Part shown: positions 9,474 to 20,067 of the stretch, piece after piece
How positions within the stretch are numbered: the stretch's first letter is position 1
Layout: each line of letters opens with the position of its first letter
DNA from: Planctomycetaceae bacterium
GTDB taxonomy: Bacteria > Planctomycetota > Phycisphaerae > SM23-33
Direction: 5' to 3'
Length of the DNA stretch: 60,729 nucleotides
Assembly (NCBI GenBank): GCA_021371965.1
Contig: JAJFVE010000108.1
Location: forward strand, 1 to 60,729
The notes under the pieces: generated by a model
Told to the model about the DNA's origin: nothing
Database searches by the model: none
What the model saw: only the letters and a program-made list of their open reading frames with translations
Translations under genes and position numbers: made by a program

Positions 9474-10853
9474 TCACTCGATGCCCAACTCGCGGATCTT
9501 CTTTCGCAGGGTGTTGCGATGCAGGCCCAGAAGTTGGGCGGCGTCGGATTGGTTGCCGCTGCATTGCTGCAGGGCCTGGCGGATGACGGCGGCCTCGATG
9601 GGTTCGATGGCGGCGCGGTACAGATCGCCCGCTTGCGCGTGGACGCCCTTGACGTACTGCTGCGGCATATCGGGCGGCGCGGCGGCCGCGGACGGTTGGC
9701 GCAGGGTCTGGGGCAGGTGCTCCAGCAGGATCGGCCCCGCCCCGGCCAGGGCGACGGCGTGCTCGATGGCGTTCTTGAGCTCGCGCACGTTACCCGGCCA
9801 GGGGTAAGCCTCGAGTGCAGAGGCGGCTGCGGCATCGAGCCCTTGAGAAGCTCCGCCGGCGGCGCGGGCGGCGATGAAGTGCCTCGCCAGGGGCAAGATG
9901 TCGCCGCCGCGCTGGGCGAGGGTCGGCAGCTCGATGCGCATCACGGCCAGGCGGTAGTACAGGTCGGCGCGGAAGTGCCCTGCCGCGATGGCGGCTTCGA
10001 GATTGCGATTGGTCGCCGCAATGACGCGCACGTCGAGGCTGATGGGCTTGACCGACCCGACGCGCTCGATGGTCTGACAGTCCAGCACGCGCAGCAGCTT
10101 GACCTGCGTCTCGGGCGGCAGCTCTCCCACTTCGTCCAGGAACAGCGTCCCGCCGTCGGCCGCCTCGAAGCGCCCGGCGCGGTCGGCGTCGGCGCCGGTG
10201 AAGGCGCCCCGCACGTGGCCGAACAGCTCGCTCTCGACCAGCGGCTGGGGCAAGGCCCCGCAGTTGACAGCCACGAACGGCCCGGCGCTGCGGCGGCTGT
10301 GCGTGTGAATGGCCCGGGCGACGAGCTCCTTACCGGTGCCGGTGGCGCCCAGGATCAGCACCGCCCCGTCGGCGGCCGCCACCAGCGCCACGCGCTTGTA
10401 GACATCCTGCATCGCCGGCGAGGAACCGACCATGGCGCTGGCCGGCCCGTCCTGCGCAACCGCCGGCGGGGGCGTGCGGCGGCTGTCGAGGGCGCGCTGG
10501 GCCAGTTCGGCCGAGCGGTCGAGGTCGATGGGCTTGACGAGATACTCGAAGGCCTTACCGCGCACCGCGCGCGTGACAGTCTCGAGCGTGCCATAGGCGG
10601 TCATCACGATCACGCGGGCGGCCGGATCGTCTTTCAGCAGCGACTCCAGCACGTCCAACCCGCTGCCGTCGCTGAGGCGCACGTCGACAAACACCACGTC
10701 GGCCGCGGCTTTACGATACGCCGCCAAGCCCGCCGCGGCCGTCGACGCCACGCGGACAGACCACCCCCGCCGCGAGAAGAACCGCTCGAAAGCAAAGCAG
10801 ATCGACTCTTCGTCGTCGATGATCAGCAGCGTTCTGTCAGGCGTCTGTCCCAT
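9474..10853 (-). CDS. NtrC-family sigma-54-dependent response regulator
   Basis: A 459-residue protein. The receiver domain (1-120) has the acidic pair at DDEE, phospho-acceptor Asp57 and Lys107 (VKPID). The AAA+ domain (about 140-375) has Walker A GATGTGKE (169-176) and the sigma-54 contact loop GAFTGA (216-221). A Fis-type helix-turn-helix is at the C-terminus ([19 protein letters not shown]). It should activate sigma-54 promoters when phosphorylated. It lies 53 bases after the histidine kinase gene on the same strand, so the two form a two-component pair. The ATG at 10853 gives the canonical receiver start; a longer in-frame start would run into an intergenic repeat. Confidence 0.95.
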   Translation of the reverse strand: MGQTPDRTLLIIDDEESICFAFERFFSRRGWSVRVASTAAAGLAAYRKAAADVVFVDVRLSDGSGLDVLESLLKDDPAARVIVMTAYGTLETVTRAVRGKAFEYLVKPIDLDRSAELAQRALDSRRTPPPAVAQDGPASAMVGSSPAMQDVYKRVALVAAADGAVLILGATGTGKELVARAIHTHSRRSAGPFVAVNCGALPQPLVESELFGHVRGAFTGADADRAGRFEAADGGTLFLDEVGELPPETQVKLLRVLDCQTIERVGSVKPISLDVRVIAATNRNLEAAIAAGHFRADLYYRLAVMRIELPTLAQRGGDILPLARHFIAARAAGGASQGLDAAAASALEAYPWPGNVRELKNAIEHAVALAGAGPILLEHLPQTLRQPSAAAAPPDMPQQYVKGVHAQAGDLYRAAIEPIEAAVIRQALQQCSGNQSDAAQLLGLHRNTLRKKIRELGIE

Positions 10854-10862
10854 ATTCTGTTT

Positions 10863-10952
10863 AGCCGCAAAGGACGCAAAGGGCGATAGAGAGGATGCCG
10901 CCGATTTCACCCACCCCCATTCACCTTTGCGTTCTTCGCGTCCATTGCGGTT
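10863..10952. repeat. Inverted repeat of the CGCAAAGGACGC family overlapping the kinase 3' end
   Basis: The arms GCCGCAAAGGACGCAAAGGG (10864-10883) and its inverted partner (10924-10952) are separated by about 40 bases. The second arm lies inside the last codons of the kinase gene, so the kinase tail ([13 protein letters not shown]) is repeat-derived. Confidence 0.65.
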
Positions 10953-12355
10953 CCATCTCCGGGCAGTTCAAACCAGAACTCGGTGCCCTGCGGCAGCGGA
11001 TTATATCCGATTCGCCCGCCATAGCGGGTGACGATCCCGCGGCAGACGTAGAGGCCCAGGCCCGCCCCGTCGCTGCGCGTCGAGACGAACGGGTCGAAGA
11101 TATCCTGCCCGCCGGCCTGCACGCCCGCTCCGGTGTCGAACACGCTCATCCGCACGGCGCCGCCGGCGGTCGCCAGCGCCAGCGTCAGCTTTCCGCCGGC
11201 GGGCATGGCCGCCATGGCGTTGAGCACGAGGTTCATGATGACCTGTCGCATGTGGCCGCTGTCGGCCCGCACGGCCGGAGCGTCCGCCTCATAGCGGCGC
11301 AGCACCTCGATACCCGCGTGGGCGCAGCGGCTTTGCAGCAGGTCGGCCACCGAGTCGGCCGGCTCGCTCAGGCTGATCGGTGGTAGAGCGGCCAGTGCCT
11401 TGGCGTCGAGGGGGCCTTGCGCCTGATCGGCGGCCAGGCCCATGAGTTCCTGGATGTACAGGTCCAGCCGCTCGATCTCGCGGCGGATGAGGGCGGCGCT
11501 GCGGTCGTCGATATTGTGCCGCGCCAACTCGTCCTGCAGCACGCGCACGTTCATGGCGATGCCCGAAAGCGGGTTGCGGATCTCGTGCACCACCGAGGCG
11601 GCCAGCTTGCCCAGCGTCGCCAGGCGATGCGAACGGGCCAGGCTCTCGCGCGCCTGGCGCAGGCGCTCAAGCAGGTGGTCGAACGACTCGGCCAGCGTCA
11701 CCAGTTCCGCCGGCCCGCTACGAGGCAGCGGCGCCGCGGCGGCAGCCGATTCATCGCCAGCCGAGGCGGCCAGCGCGTCCATCTGCGCCGCCAGGCGGCG
11801 GATCGGGCGCGTCAGTGTCATCGACAGCACCACCGCCAGCAGCGTCGCGGCGCCGATGGCCGGCAGGGTCGCCATCGCCATGCGCCGCGCAGCGTCAGAC
11901 TTGGCGGCGGCAAGCTGCTCGGCCGGCACGAGCAGGTACAGCCGCACCGGCTCGGCCGCTCCATCAGGCCTGGCCCGCTCGATTCGCCCCATGCCCAGGT
12001 GATACGTGCCGCCGCCGAGCGTTACGGCCCCCCGCTCGGGCGCGCCGCGGCGCAGCAGCGTCTGCAGGGCGGCGGTCTGCTCGGGGCTCAGCGACGAGCC
12101 CAGCACCGCCCCGCCGTGTCCGACGGCCACCGCGTCCGCGCCGTAGATCTGCTTGAGATGGCCCATGAGCGTGTCGCTCAGGGGCAGGTTCATGCCCGAC
12201 AGGAGCCGGCAGGTGCTGTCGGCGACATCCACCAGCAGGCGTTTCTCGATGGCGTTCTGAGCCACGACAACGGCCCCCCACCCCGCCGCCAGCGCCACCG
12301 CCAGCACCAGCAGGTTGATCACCACGATCATGCGTGTTCGGATGGAAAAGCTCAT
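10907..12355 (-). CDS. Membrane-bound sensor histidine kinase, partner of the NtrC-type regulator
   Basis: A 482-residue protein. Transmembrane helix 1 is at about 10-32, followed by a periplasmic sensor region (about 33-158), helix 2 (about 160-180) and a HAMP segment starting [11 protein letters not shown]. The HisKA domain has His257 ([11 protein letters not shown]). The HATPase domain has N-box LVLNAM, then FDTGAG and GAGLGLYVC. It autophosphorylates and should pass phosphate to the regulator encoded 53 bases downstream. The signal is unknown. The extreme C-terminus is derived from an intergenic repeat arm, which probably does not affect the catalytic core. The start is at the ATG at 12355. 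Confidence 0.93.
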   Translation of the reverse strand: MSFSIRTRMIVVINLLVLAVALAAGWGAVVVAQNAIEKRLLVDVADSTCRLLSGMNLPLSDTLMGHLKQIYGADAVAVGHGGAVLGSSLSPEQTAALQTLLRRGAPERGAVTLGGGTYHLGMGRIERARPDGAAEPVRLYLLVPAEQLAAAKSDAARRMAMATLPAIGAATLLAVVLSMTLTRPIRRLAAQMDALAASAGDESAAAAAPLPRSGPAELVTLAESFDHLLERLRQARESLARSHRLATLGKLAASVVHEIRNPLSGIAMNVRVLQDELARHNIDDRSAALIRREIERLDLYIQELMGLAADQAQGPLDAKALAALPPISLSEPADSVADLLQSRCAHAGIEVLRRYEADAPAVRADSGHMRQVIMNLVLNAMAAMPAGGKLTLALATAGGAVRMSVFDTGAGVQAGGQDIFDPFVSTRSDGAGLGLYVCRGIVTRYGGRIGYNPLPQGTEFWFELPGDGTAMDAKNAKVNGGG

Positions 12356-12364
12356 GGTTCAACC

Positions 12365-12465
12365 CATTTCCAATCTCCAATTTTCAATTTCCAATTTGAA
12401 GGGCGCCCTGCATCGCCACCGGCTCAATTGTTCAAACTGGAAATTCCCAATTGGAAATTGGAAAT
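12365..12465. repeat. AT-rich inverted repeat of CCAATTTCCAATTT units
   Basis: The arms 12365-12400 and 12431-12465 are built from TTTCCAATTT-type units facing each other across a GC-rich 30-base loop. The element separates the secreted TIM-barrel-like gene from the kinase gene and could terminate or attenuate read-through. Confidence 0.65.
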
Positions 12466-12472
12466 CTACAAG

Positions 12473-13771
12473 TCACTCCAGTCGCAGCAGCACCCCGTCG
12501 CCGCCGACGAGATTCAGCGTGGCCAGGTTGCCGTTGACGCTGCCGGTGCGGGCCTTGTCGCCCAGGATCGTCACCTTTCGCACCTGCGGGCCAAACGACA
12601 CGCTCGCCTGACGCGCGGGAGGGTCGCCCTGGCCGGCTTGCACCGTGCGCTTGTCGACGACCAGCACGTAAGCGGGCGTGGACTTGCCGGCCGCAAAGTC
12701 CTCTTCGCCCATCAGCACGCCGGCCAGCAGATTCTTGTCCATGCTCTCGACGATGCGGTCCTCGGCCAGCGGCGGACTTCCGTCGGGCGCATCATCGGCT
12801 CCTTTGGAGTGAAAGACGCCGACGCAGCGCGTGCCCAGCACGCGCGGGCCCACCATCGGCACGATGTAGTTGTTGCAGTACGTCACGGCCGTGCGCACCG
12901 AGCCGCCATCTTTCCACACCGGCCGCTTGGACGAGTACGCGAAATACCACAGCGACTGTGCCCCGTACGCCAGCGAGCTGAACGCCTGGAAGCGGATCTG
13001 CGAGGGGGACAAGTCACAGGGCTTGGCGCCGTGGCCTCTGTCGTCGCCACCGGCGCCGCCGTAGACGGCGAAGATCGGCCAGATGACCATGTCGTTGGCG
13101 TTGGCATGGCGGCGATCTTCTTCCAGGCGCTTGCAGAACTCCAACCGCTTTTTGCTCTCGCTCCACTCGTTGTGATAGCCGTAGGGGTAATTCTGCGAAC
13201 TGAGGATCGGCAGGGCGTCGACGACCTTGGCCTGTCCGCCGGCGTCGGGGTTGTGCGACATGAACGGAATCTGCTCGGAGCAGTTGGCCCGCATCCAGCG
13301 GCAGACCTCGATGGTGTAATCGTGCAGCGTGCAGTTGTCGTTGACGAGGTGGCCGATCAGCGCCGGCTTCTTGCCGTACATCTTGTGGAACCACTGGATT
13401 TCCGGCAGATGGGCGTAGCCGCCCATGTCGAACTTGCCGGTGAACTGGCCAGAAGCTTTGTCCATCACCGGGTGCAGGGCCGTGTGGATGATGACCTTGA
13501 GGCCGGTCTTTTCGGCCAGGTCCAGGATCGCCGGGCTGTCGATGAGAGTATTGAACCCGGCGGCTTTGTAGCGGCGGCAGAAGTTCTCGTCGTAGTCGCT
13601 GTGGAACGGCCACGAGCCGATGATGAACTCCTTCATCCTGTACGGCGCCATGCGTTTGAGGACGGTCGGCCGCGTGGCAGGGGCAGGCGAGGGCGCCGAC
13701 TGGGCAAGAACAACGGCAGCGCCCAGCAGGGCCGGGGCGATCGTCAGGACAATGATCCACGCGCTTTTCAT
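12473..13771 (-). CDS. Secreted TIM-barrel-like protein (glycoside-hydrolase-like), family not assigned
   Basis: A 432-residue protein. The ATG at 13771 has GGGAGAG upstream and begins a signal peptide ending near VLAQS. After a Pro/Thr linker come alternating strand/helix segments typical of a TIM barrel: FIIGSWPFHSDYDENFCRRY, FNTLIDSPA, LKVIIHTALHP, ALIGHLVNDN, IPFMSHNPD, DMVIWPIFAVYGG, AYGAQSLWYFAY. A beta-rich C-terminal region follows. The segment FSSLAYGAQSLWYFAY is like that before the nucleophile region in several retaining glycosidases, but I cannot name catalytic residues. It is probably exported and acts on polysaccharide; this is inference from fold and export only. Confidence 0.65.
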   Translation of the reverse strand: MKSAWIIVLTIAPALLGAAVVLAQSAPSPAPATRPTVLKRMAPYRMKEFIIGSWPFHSDYDENFCRRYKAAGFNTLIDSPAILDLAEKTGLKVIIHTALHPVMDKASGQFTGKFDMGGYAHLPEIQWFHKMYGKKPALIGHLVNDNCTLHDYTIEVCRWMRANCSEQIPFMSHNPDAGGQAKVVDALPILSSQNYPYGYHNEWSESKKRLEFCKRLEEDRRHANANDMVIWPIFAVYGGAGGDDRGHGAKPCDLSPSQIRFQAFSSLAYGAQSLWYFAYSSKRPVWKDGGSVRTAVTYCNNYIVPMVGPRVLGTRCVGVFHSKGADDAPDGSPPLAEDRIVESMDKNLLAGVLMGEEDFAAGKSTPAYVLVVDKRTVQAGQGDPPARQASVSFGPQVRKVTILGDKARTGSVNGNLATLNLVGGDGVLLRLE

Positions 13772-13784
13772 CAGACTCTCCCGC

Positions 13785-13846
13785 GGCACAGGCTTTCCAG
13801 CCTGCGGGCTCTTTCTTTCCGGGCCACAGCCTGGAAAGGCTGTGCC
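13785..13846. repeat. Inverted repeat GGCACAGGCTTTCCAGCCTG
   Basis: A 20-base arm (13785-13804) and its inverted copy CAGCCTGGAAAGGCTGTGCC (13827-13846) form a strong hairpin just upstream of the TIM-barrel-like gene start. It would sit in that gene's 5' leader, or terminate the upstream hydrolase gene. Confidence 0.7.
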
Positions 13847-13865
13847 ACGATTCTACCACAGAGCG

Positions 13866-15149
13866 TCAGGGAGTGGCGGTGGGCGGCTGCTGATTCTCGT
13901 CGGGGTCGTTGTCTGCGATGCCCGAGGGCGCCAGATGCGCGTCAAAGAACTGGTAGATATCGCTGAGCACCTCCGGCGCGGCGGTGACCTGGAGGCCGAG
14001 GTTTGGCGTGACGGCCTGCTTGCACTCGACGCCGGCCTTCTTCAGCGCCGCGGCCATCAACTCGGCCTGGGGCAGGTGGATGTAGTCGCGGGCGCCGACG
14101 GACAGGAACGTCGGCGGGTCGTCTGCCGTCACGTAATACAGGGCGCTATGCTGCTCCCAGACGCTGCGATTGGCCTTGGGGTCGCCCAGGAAGCCAGCGT
14201 AGAACTCGCCGGCCTTGGGGCGGTCCTTGAGCAGGGCGGGGTAGTCCACCGTCCCGGCGTTCAGCAGGACGGCCTGGACGCGCGAGGACACGTTGAGATT
14301 GGGCCCTTGTTCGAGTTCCCTCATGCCGCCGGACATCGCCGCCAGGGCCGCCTGGCTGGCGGCCTGGGAGAAGCCCGTCAGGCCGATGTGGTCGGCGTCG
14401 ATGTTGTAGCCGGCTGCCCCCGCGCGCACGGCGCGGACGGCAGCCTTGATGATCACCGCCACGTCGGGCATGCGGTCGTAGCCGACGTATCGCCGCTTGC
14501 TCATGGGGTTGTCGATCCAGACGCCGGCGTACCCGCGCGTCAGGAACCCTTCGGCCAGCAGGTCGTTGTTGATCCACTGCGCATCATTGCCGTTTCGGTT
14601 GACGTTGTCGCTGGAAACCTGCACCACCGCCGGCACCGGGCGCAGCGGCTTGGACGGATAGCACACGTCCATGCAGAAACCCTTGCCCTCCTCGCCGTAG
14701 AATTGGATGTTGCGCGCCAGGCGATGGCCGGCGGGCATGATACGGCAGTTGGCGTCGTCGACGCGGTAGGGAGCGAACAGGGCGTCGTACCCGCGCCCGC
14801 CGCGGAGGTGGCCGCGCATCAATCGCAGGTCAGGCAAAATCTGCGGCGCCACGGCCTTGGGGTCCTTGGCGTAGTCGACCGTCAGGACCATGAATCCGTC
14901 TTTGAGCAGATCGGCGATGATAGCGGCGTCTTCTTCCTGTCCGATGCGCGGGTGGTTGAGGTTCTTGAGATAGATGATGCCCGGGCGTGCCTGGCGCGGC
15001 GCCTTGCCTTGGGGCACAAAAAGCTCCGTGGCCAGCGCCTTGCCGACGACGGTGCTGGTCCACTGGCCGGTGCGATCGGGCGTCAGCGCTCCTTGCGCGG
15101 CCGAGACCGCCAACCATAGTGACACGATAATCGTAATGACACGAATCAT
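13866..15149 (-). CDS. Secreted alpha/beta-hydrolase fold protein
   Basis: A 427-residue protein with a signal peptide at residues 1-20 (ends AAQGA). The fold shows YLKNLNHPRIG near the oxyanion region and a nucleophile elbow GFSQAASQ (Ser in Gly-Phe-Ser-Gln), as in secreted esterases and dienelactone-hydrolase-like proteins. SVGARDYIH in the C-terminal third could supply the acid. The C-terminus is a Pro/Asn-rich tail. GGTGG lies upstream of the ATG at 15149. Substrate unknown; a carbohydrate esterase or peptidase is possible. It reads in the same direction as the downstream TIM-barrel-like exoprotein. Confidence 0.75.
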   Translation of the reverse strand: MIRVITIIVSLWLAVSAAQGALTPDRTGQWTSTVVGKALATELFVPQGKAPRQARPGIIYLKNLNHPRIGQEEDAAIIADLLKDGFMVLTVDYAKDPKAVAPQILPDLRLMRGHLRGGRGYDALFAPYRVDDANCRIMPAGHRLARNIQFYGEEGKGFCMDVCYPSKPLRPVPAVVQVSSDNVNRNGNDAQWINNDLLAEGFLTRGYAGVWIDNPMSKRRYVGYDRMPDVAVIIKAAVRAVRAGAAGYNIDADHIGLTGFSQAASQAALAAMSGGMRELEQGPNLNVSSRVQAVLLNAGTVDYPALLKDRPKAGEFYAGFLGDPKANRSVWEQHSALYYVTADDPPTFLSVGARDYIHLPQAELMAAALKKAGVECKQAVTPNLGLQVTAAPEVLSDIYQFFDAHLAPSGIADNDPDENQQPPTATP

Positions 15150-15262
15150 GTTTCCACCGCGATATTGTTCTGTAGCCGGCGCCCTGCCGTGGCCCCGCGC
15201 GCCGGTTATATCGTTTAACAGCGCTGGGCGGGCGGAGTTTCAGGGTATTATATGGAATTGCC

Positions 15263-15850
15263 ATGACACTATTATCCGCCACCATCCTGCTGTTCCTGCT
15301 GATGGATCCGATGGGCAACCTGCCGATCTTCGTGGCCATCCTGGGCGACATGCCGCCCCAGCGGCGATGGGGCGTGCTGATCCGCGAGCTGCTCATCTCG
15401 CTGCTGGTGCTGATGGCCTTTCTCTTTGCCGGCAAGCCCATCCTGGAGCTGCTGCACATCCAGGGACCGGCGCTGAGCATCTCCGGCGGGATCGTCCTGT
15501 TCCTGGTGGCCTTGCGGATGGTCTTCGCCCTCGAGGGCGACCTGCTGGGGCGCGTCGAGTCCGAACCCTTCATCGTGCCGCTGGCCATCCCCCTGATCGC
15601 CGGGCCGGCGACCTTGACCATGCTGCTGATCCTGGCGACCCAGCACCCCAACCGCCTGGGGGACTGGGTGCTGGCGCTGCTGGCGGCGTGGGCGGCCTCG
15701 GCCGTGATCCTGGCCGCTTGCGAGCCCATCCAGCGCGTCCTGGGGCGGCGCGGGCTCACCGTCGTCAAGCGCCTGGCCGGCATGATGCTGGTGGTGATCG
15801 CCACGCAAATGTTCCTGGATGGGCTACGCGCATTTCTTGCGTGGAAATAG
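15263..15850 (+). CDS. MarC/YhgN-family integral membrane protein
   Basis: A 195-residue protein with about six hydrophobic helices. It carries the family signature DPMGNLPIF at residues 14-22 and a matching half-repeat around VPLAIPLIAGPATLTMLL. The MarC family has no established transport activity despite its early link to multiple antibiotic resistance. Length and topology match the family. The 5' region (15160-15215) has an inverted repeat (CGATAT..GCCGGCGC / GCGCCGG..ATATCG), which could be regulatory. It is followed by the AsmA-like gene on the same strand. Confidence 0.9.
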   Translation: MTLLSATILLFLLMDPMGNLPIFVAILGDMPPQRRWGVLIRELLISLLVLMAFLFAGKPILELLHIQGPALSISGGIVLFLVALRMVFALEGDLLGRVESEPFIVPLAIPLIAGPATLTMLLILATQHPNRLGDWVLALLAAWAASAVILAACEPIQRVLGRRGLTVVKRLAGMMLVVIATQMFLDGLRAFLAWK

Positions 15851-16032
15851 GTCGTTCGCCGCCCGTGGTGGAATAGGATTTGTACGTGAAACGACTATTG
15901 AAGTTGCTCTGGCAGCGGTTGTCACGCTGACGGCTGCGACGGCCGCTCCGTTATCAGGGCTGCCCAGCCGGCCTTGAACAGCCGAACAGGGGCAATCGTC
16001 GCCGGACCGAGGTGCATAAAAGGAGACCGTTC

Positions 16033-19000
16033 ATGGCGCAACAGGCTCGCAATACCCAAGCGGACGCCGCCGAATCTGCCGCACCTCGCCGCCGGCGGTG
16101 GCCGTGGATCGTGGCGATCGTCGTGGTGGTCCTGGCGGCGCTGGTGTTCGCGGCGCCTTATGTGGCCTCGACCACCTGGGGCAAGGACGCGATCGTCAGC
16201 TCGATCAACAAGCGCATCGACCAAACCGTGACGGTGGGCACGCTGTCGCTGACATGGATGGGCCCGTGCGAGATCAAGGACGTTCGCGTGCTCGACAGCC
16301 GCGACCGCCAGATCGCGCTGATCCGCAGCGTGAATCTTCAGAGGGGAGTCCTGGGCCTGGCGCTGAGCCCCTACCACTTCGACAAGGTGACGCTCACCGA
16401 CCCGCGCGTCACGATATTCGTCGGTGAACCGTCGGAAGAGACCGGACCCTCCTCCGCCCAACTGCCCGAGCCGGTCGGGCAAGTGGTGGTCGTGGACGCC
16501 CAGGTGCTGTTGCAGCGGCCCGACGGGCGGAGCATCGACGTTCGGCAGCTCAACGCCGACCTGACGCTCGACACGCTGGACCGGGTCAAGGGGCAGTTCC
16601 ACGGCGCGCTGGCCTCGGGCGGCGACGTCAGCGGCACGGTGAACCTGGACAATATTCAAGAGGGCTTTTCCCAGGGCATCGACCGGCTCAGCGGCACGTT
16701 CGCCGTCGCCTCCGATCGCCCGGTCAACCTGGGTCCGCTGGTGCACTTCGCCGACGCCTCGCTGCCCTTCCAGGGAACTGCGAACCTGCGGACCTCGGGC
16801 GCCGTGGCCCAGCGCAAGCTCGACGCGACGATTGTGGCCGACGCCAAGGGGCTGACGTCGGCGCGGCCCCAGCACGGCCAGACGCAGGCGATGGACGTGC
16901 GCATCGAGACCAGGGTCAGCGGCGACAATGGGATCGCACACGGCACGACGATCATCAACAGCAGCGCCGGCCGTCTCGACGCGCAGTGGGCGTATCCGCT
17001 GGGCGCCCCGCTGCCGCAGCTTGGCGGCGGCGACATTCTCGAGGCCATCTGGGGCGGGCGGGATCTGAACCTGCCCGATCTGACTCTCAAGGGCTCGGGC
17101 AAGTTCGACATGCCGGCCCTGGCCCGCTCGGTGCCGGCCCTGCTCAACGTGCAGGGCGGCGTCCAGATCACCGGCGGCACGCTGGCGCTGGACGACCTTT
17201 CGCTGACGGGAGGGCCCAAGGCGGCCGTGGCGATGCATGCAGCCTTGAACGACTTCACCGCGCAGAAGAGCGGCAAGACCATCTCCCTCCAGCCCGTCAC
17301 GCTGAATCTGGACGCGGCGATGGACGGCGAAAAGGGGCTGCAGATCCGGCAGGGCAAGCTGGATTCTGATTTCCTCAAAGCCGCCGCCAGCGGGGCCGCC
17401 ACCGACATGAACCTGACCTACCGCGTCGACGTCGGAGAACTTCGCTCGCAGCTTGGAGAGGTCTTCGACCTGCACGCCCTTCCGGAAAAGGGACTGGCCG
17501 AGGGGACAGCGACGATGTCCAAGGCCGCCGAAGACCGCGTGGCGCTGGAGGTGAAACTCTCGGCTCGCGATTTCCACCAGAGAGTCGGCGGGCGAAGCGT
17601 CGCCATCGAACAGGCTACGCTGGTGCAGACCGGGCACATTCTCATCGAGCGGCGCAGGCCCGTCCAACTGGTCGTCGAACGCGGGCAGGCCGTTGTCGGC
17701 CAGGACTTGACGGCCTCCGACAACGGACGCTACGACTTCCGAACCGGCGCGATGTCCCTCGACGTGAACGTCACGCAGTCGCGACTGGAGGGCCTGGCGG
17801 CGCTGGTGCGCTCGGCGGCCGCCCCCGACCTGCCCGAGATGCGCGGCGGCCTGACCGCCAAGGCCAGGATGACCCGCAGCGCCCAAGGCGTCTTCGACCT
17901 GATTCTTGGTGACGCCAGAGTGCAGGGCCTGCAGGCGCTAAGCAGCGGCAGGCCGGCGCCGACGGCGGCCATCGACGCCGCCTTCAGCGGCGAAATGAAG
18001 ATCGCCTCCGATCGCACCACCGCCACGATCAAGACCACCGGCAAGGCCGCCGCCATCGAGGCGTCGCTGGCCTATTCCACCGGGGCGACCTGGCCTGCCT
18101 CGGCCCGCGACCTTCTGGCCGCGGCGACGGAAGGCAAGCCGCTGAACATGCCGCCGTTGACCGTCGCCCTCACAGGCCGCATCGATGCCACAGAATTGTC
18201 CAAGGCGGTTCCCGCGCTGGTGGCCATGGGCGGCGACACGGTGCTGCATGGCGGCACGATGGACATTCGCGAGGCGTCGCTGCGCGGCGGGCCCCAGCCC
18301 TCGTTCAACGCCCAGGCCGAGATCGCCTCGCTGAACCTGACCCGAGGCGGCCGGCCGATCGCAATCGCCAAAGGCACCCTCGACGTGGCGATGAGCATTC
18401 AGCAAGACACGCTGATCTCCCGCGGCAAGCTGACCGTCACGGAACTGTCGCTCGACAACCGCCCCGTCGGCAAAGGGCCCATCGCCCTGGACTGGAGCGG
18501 CCTGGAATACGCCGCAGCAACCCAGCGGCTAGCCGTGGCGTCGGCCTCGCTGGTCAGTTCCTTCGCCAACGCTGCGGCTGGCAACCTGAATGCGTCGCTG
18601 GGCCAGGACTTCAGGCTGGAAGGCACGGCCGAGGCCAGCGCCGACCTGGCGCCGGTGATGGACGTGGTGCGCCCGCTGGCCGCGTCGGCGCAGGCAGGCC
18701 GGCCCGCCCCGCCACTGCAATTGGCCGGGCACGCCAACTGGAAAGGCGCCTTCCAAACCGTCGGCAAGACCGTTTCCATCGAAGGACGCGGCGGCGTGAG
18801 CAACTTCGTCGCCGGCAACAAGACCCAGCCGGTGAATCTCAATTTCGAGCAGATCATCGCGATCGACCGGCGAAGCGACTCGATGGACGTGCGAGCCCTG
18901 AAGGTCAACTCGCAGCCGAACATTTTCACGATGACGGCCTCGGGAACCCTCGATCGCTTCAAGAAGGACATGAACGCCGACATCACCGGGCAATATACCG

Positions 19001-20067
19001 GCTCGTGGCCTTACATCATGGAACTGCTCAACCAGTTCGCCCCCGCGGTGGAGCGGGAACTGGTGGTCACCGGGCAGACCCGGGGCGACTTCTTCATCCG
19101 CGGGCCGATCAACAAACCCGGCGTGCAACCGGGATGGCGCGACCTGACGGCGCAGACGACGGTGTCCTGGCAGACGATCAAGGTCCGCAATTTCGGCATC
19201 AGCATGGAAGGGGCGCGCATGACGCCGTCGCTGTCCGGCGGACGCATCGGCATCCCCATCACGCCCGTTTCGGCCATGGACGGACAGGTCGTGCTGGCCG
19301 GCACGGTGGTGGCCACGGGGCCGGCGAACAACTTCGACCTCCAGGGGCAGCACCAGGTGCTCAAGTCGTTGAAGATCTCGGCGGAGTTGGGCAAGAACCT
19401 TCTGAGCCGGTTCAACCCGATCTTCGCCGACGCCGTCGGCATCGAGGGGCGCGTCTCGATGACGCTCGACGATTTTTATTGGCCTCTGGACCAGGCGCAG
19501 ATTCGCCAGGCCCGCGGCAAGGGCGTGCTGAACCTGGGCGACCTGAAGCTGCGCGTCGGCGGGCCGCTGGGCAAACTGCTGGGCCCGATCAACAACGCCC
19601 TAATGCCGGCGTTGACCGACAGCATGAACTTCGAGATCCGCGACGGGCGGGTCTACTACGACAACTTCAAATTTGTCTATGCCGGCACGTACGACATACG
19701 CTTCCGCGGCTCGGTCGCGTTCGTCGACGACGAGAGGCTCGACCTGGTCATGTCGCTGCCGATCACGCCCGACGTGCTGCAACAGTTCAAGGTCGCCGGA
19801 CCGGTCAACGAGATCTCGCGCGTCCTGGGCGACCAGCGCATCGACATCCCCCTCAGCGGGACGCGGTTCAATCCCATCCCGCACCCCGAGAAGGTAAACC
19901 TCCAGCCGATGGTGGCCAAAGCCATGGAGCAACTGCTCAAGGAGGGCATCCTCAAGGGCGGGCTCATTCCCAGGCCGCCCGGCGACGCCACCCCGCGCGA
20001 ACCGGGCAGCCTGCTGCCATTGCCAGGCCTGCCGATCCCCGGCCTGGATAAGAACAAGAAGAAATGA
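16033..20067 (+). CDS. Large AsmA/TamB-like envelope protein
   Basis: A 1344-residue protein. The ATG at 16033 has AAAAGGAG nine bases upstream and is preferred over the ATG seven codons earlier. A basic stretch RRRR precedes one N-terminal transmembrane helix (about 25-45). The rest is a long, repetitive beta-rich region of the kind that forms lipid-conducting bridges in AsmA-like proteins. The C-terminal segment (RDGRVYYDNFKFVYAG, then LVMSLPITPDVLQ) resembles the AsmA-like C-terminal domain. It is expected to be anchored in the inner membrane and extend into the periplasm, with a role in lipid transport or outer-membrane homeostasis; this is inference from family. Confidence 0.8.
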   Translation: MAQQARNTQADAAESAAPRRRRWPWIVAIVVVVLAALVFAAPYVASTTWGKDAIVSSINKRIDQTVTVGTLSLTWMGPCEIKDVRVLDSRDRQIALIRSVNLQRGVLGLALSPYHFDKVTLTDPRVTIFVGEPSEETGPSSAQLPEPVGQVVVVDAQVLLQRPDGRSIDVRQLNADLTLDTLDRVKGQFHGALASGGDVSGTVNLDNIQEGFSQGIDRLSGTFAVASDRPVNLGPLVHFADASLPFQGTANLRTSGAVAQRKLDATIVADAKGLTSARPQHGQTQAMDVRIETRVSGDNGIAHGTTIINSSAGRLDAQWAYPLGAPLPQLGGGDILEAIWGGRDLNLPDLTLKGSGKFDMPALARSVPALLNVQGGVQITGGTLALDDLSLTGGPKAAVAMHAALNDFTAQKSGKTISLQPVTLNLDAAMDGEKGLQIRQGKLDSDFLKAAASGAATDMNLTYRVDVGELRSQLGEVFDLHALPEKGLAEGTATMSKAAEDRVALEVKLSARDFHQRVGGRSVAIEQATLVQTGHILIERRRPVQLVVERGQAVVGQDLTASDNGRYDFRTGAMSLDVNVTQSRLEGLAALVRSAAAPDLPEMRGGLTAKARMTRSAQGVFDLILGDARVQGLQALSSGRPAPTAAIDAAFSGEMKIASDRTTATIKTTGKAAAIEASLAYSTGATWPASARDLLAAATEGKPLNMPPLTVALTGRIDATELSKAVPALVAMGGDTVLHGGTMDIREASLRGGPQPSFNAQAEIASLNLTRGGRPIAIAKGTLDVAMSIQQDTLISRGKLTVTELSLDNRPVGKGPIALDWSGLEYAAATQRLAVASASLVSSFANAAAGNLNASLGQDFRLEGTAEASADLAPVMDVVRPLAASAQAGRPAPPLQLAGHANWKGAFQTVGKTVSIEGRGGVSNFVAGNKTQPVNLNFEQIIAIDRRSDSMDVRALKVNSQPNIFTMTASGTLDRFKKDMNADITGQYTGSWPYIMELLNQFAPAVERELVVTGQTRGDFFIRGPINKPGVQPGWRDLTAQTTVSWQTIKVRNFGISMEGARMTPSLSGGRIGIPITPVSAMDGQVVLAGTVVATGPANNFDLQGQHQVLKSLKISAELGKNLLSRFNPIFADAVGIEGRVSMTLDDFYWPLDQAQIRQARGKGVLNLGDLKLRVGGPLGKLLGPINNALMPALTDSMNFEIRDGRVYYDNFKFVYAGTYDIRFRGSVAFVDDERLDLVMSLPITPDVLQQFKVAGPVNEISRVLGDQRIDIPLSGTRFNPIPHPEKVNLQPMVAKAMEQLLKEGILKGGLIPRPPGDATPREPGSLLPLPGLPIPGLDKNKKK

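Noticed and set aside
15922..17886. Long minus-strand frame opposite the AsmA-like gene
   Set aside because: No family motifs and no ribosome binding site, whereas the plus-strand protein has AAAAGGAG and a membrane anchor.
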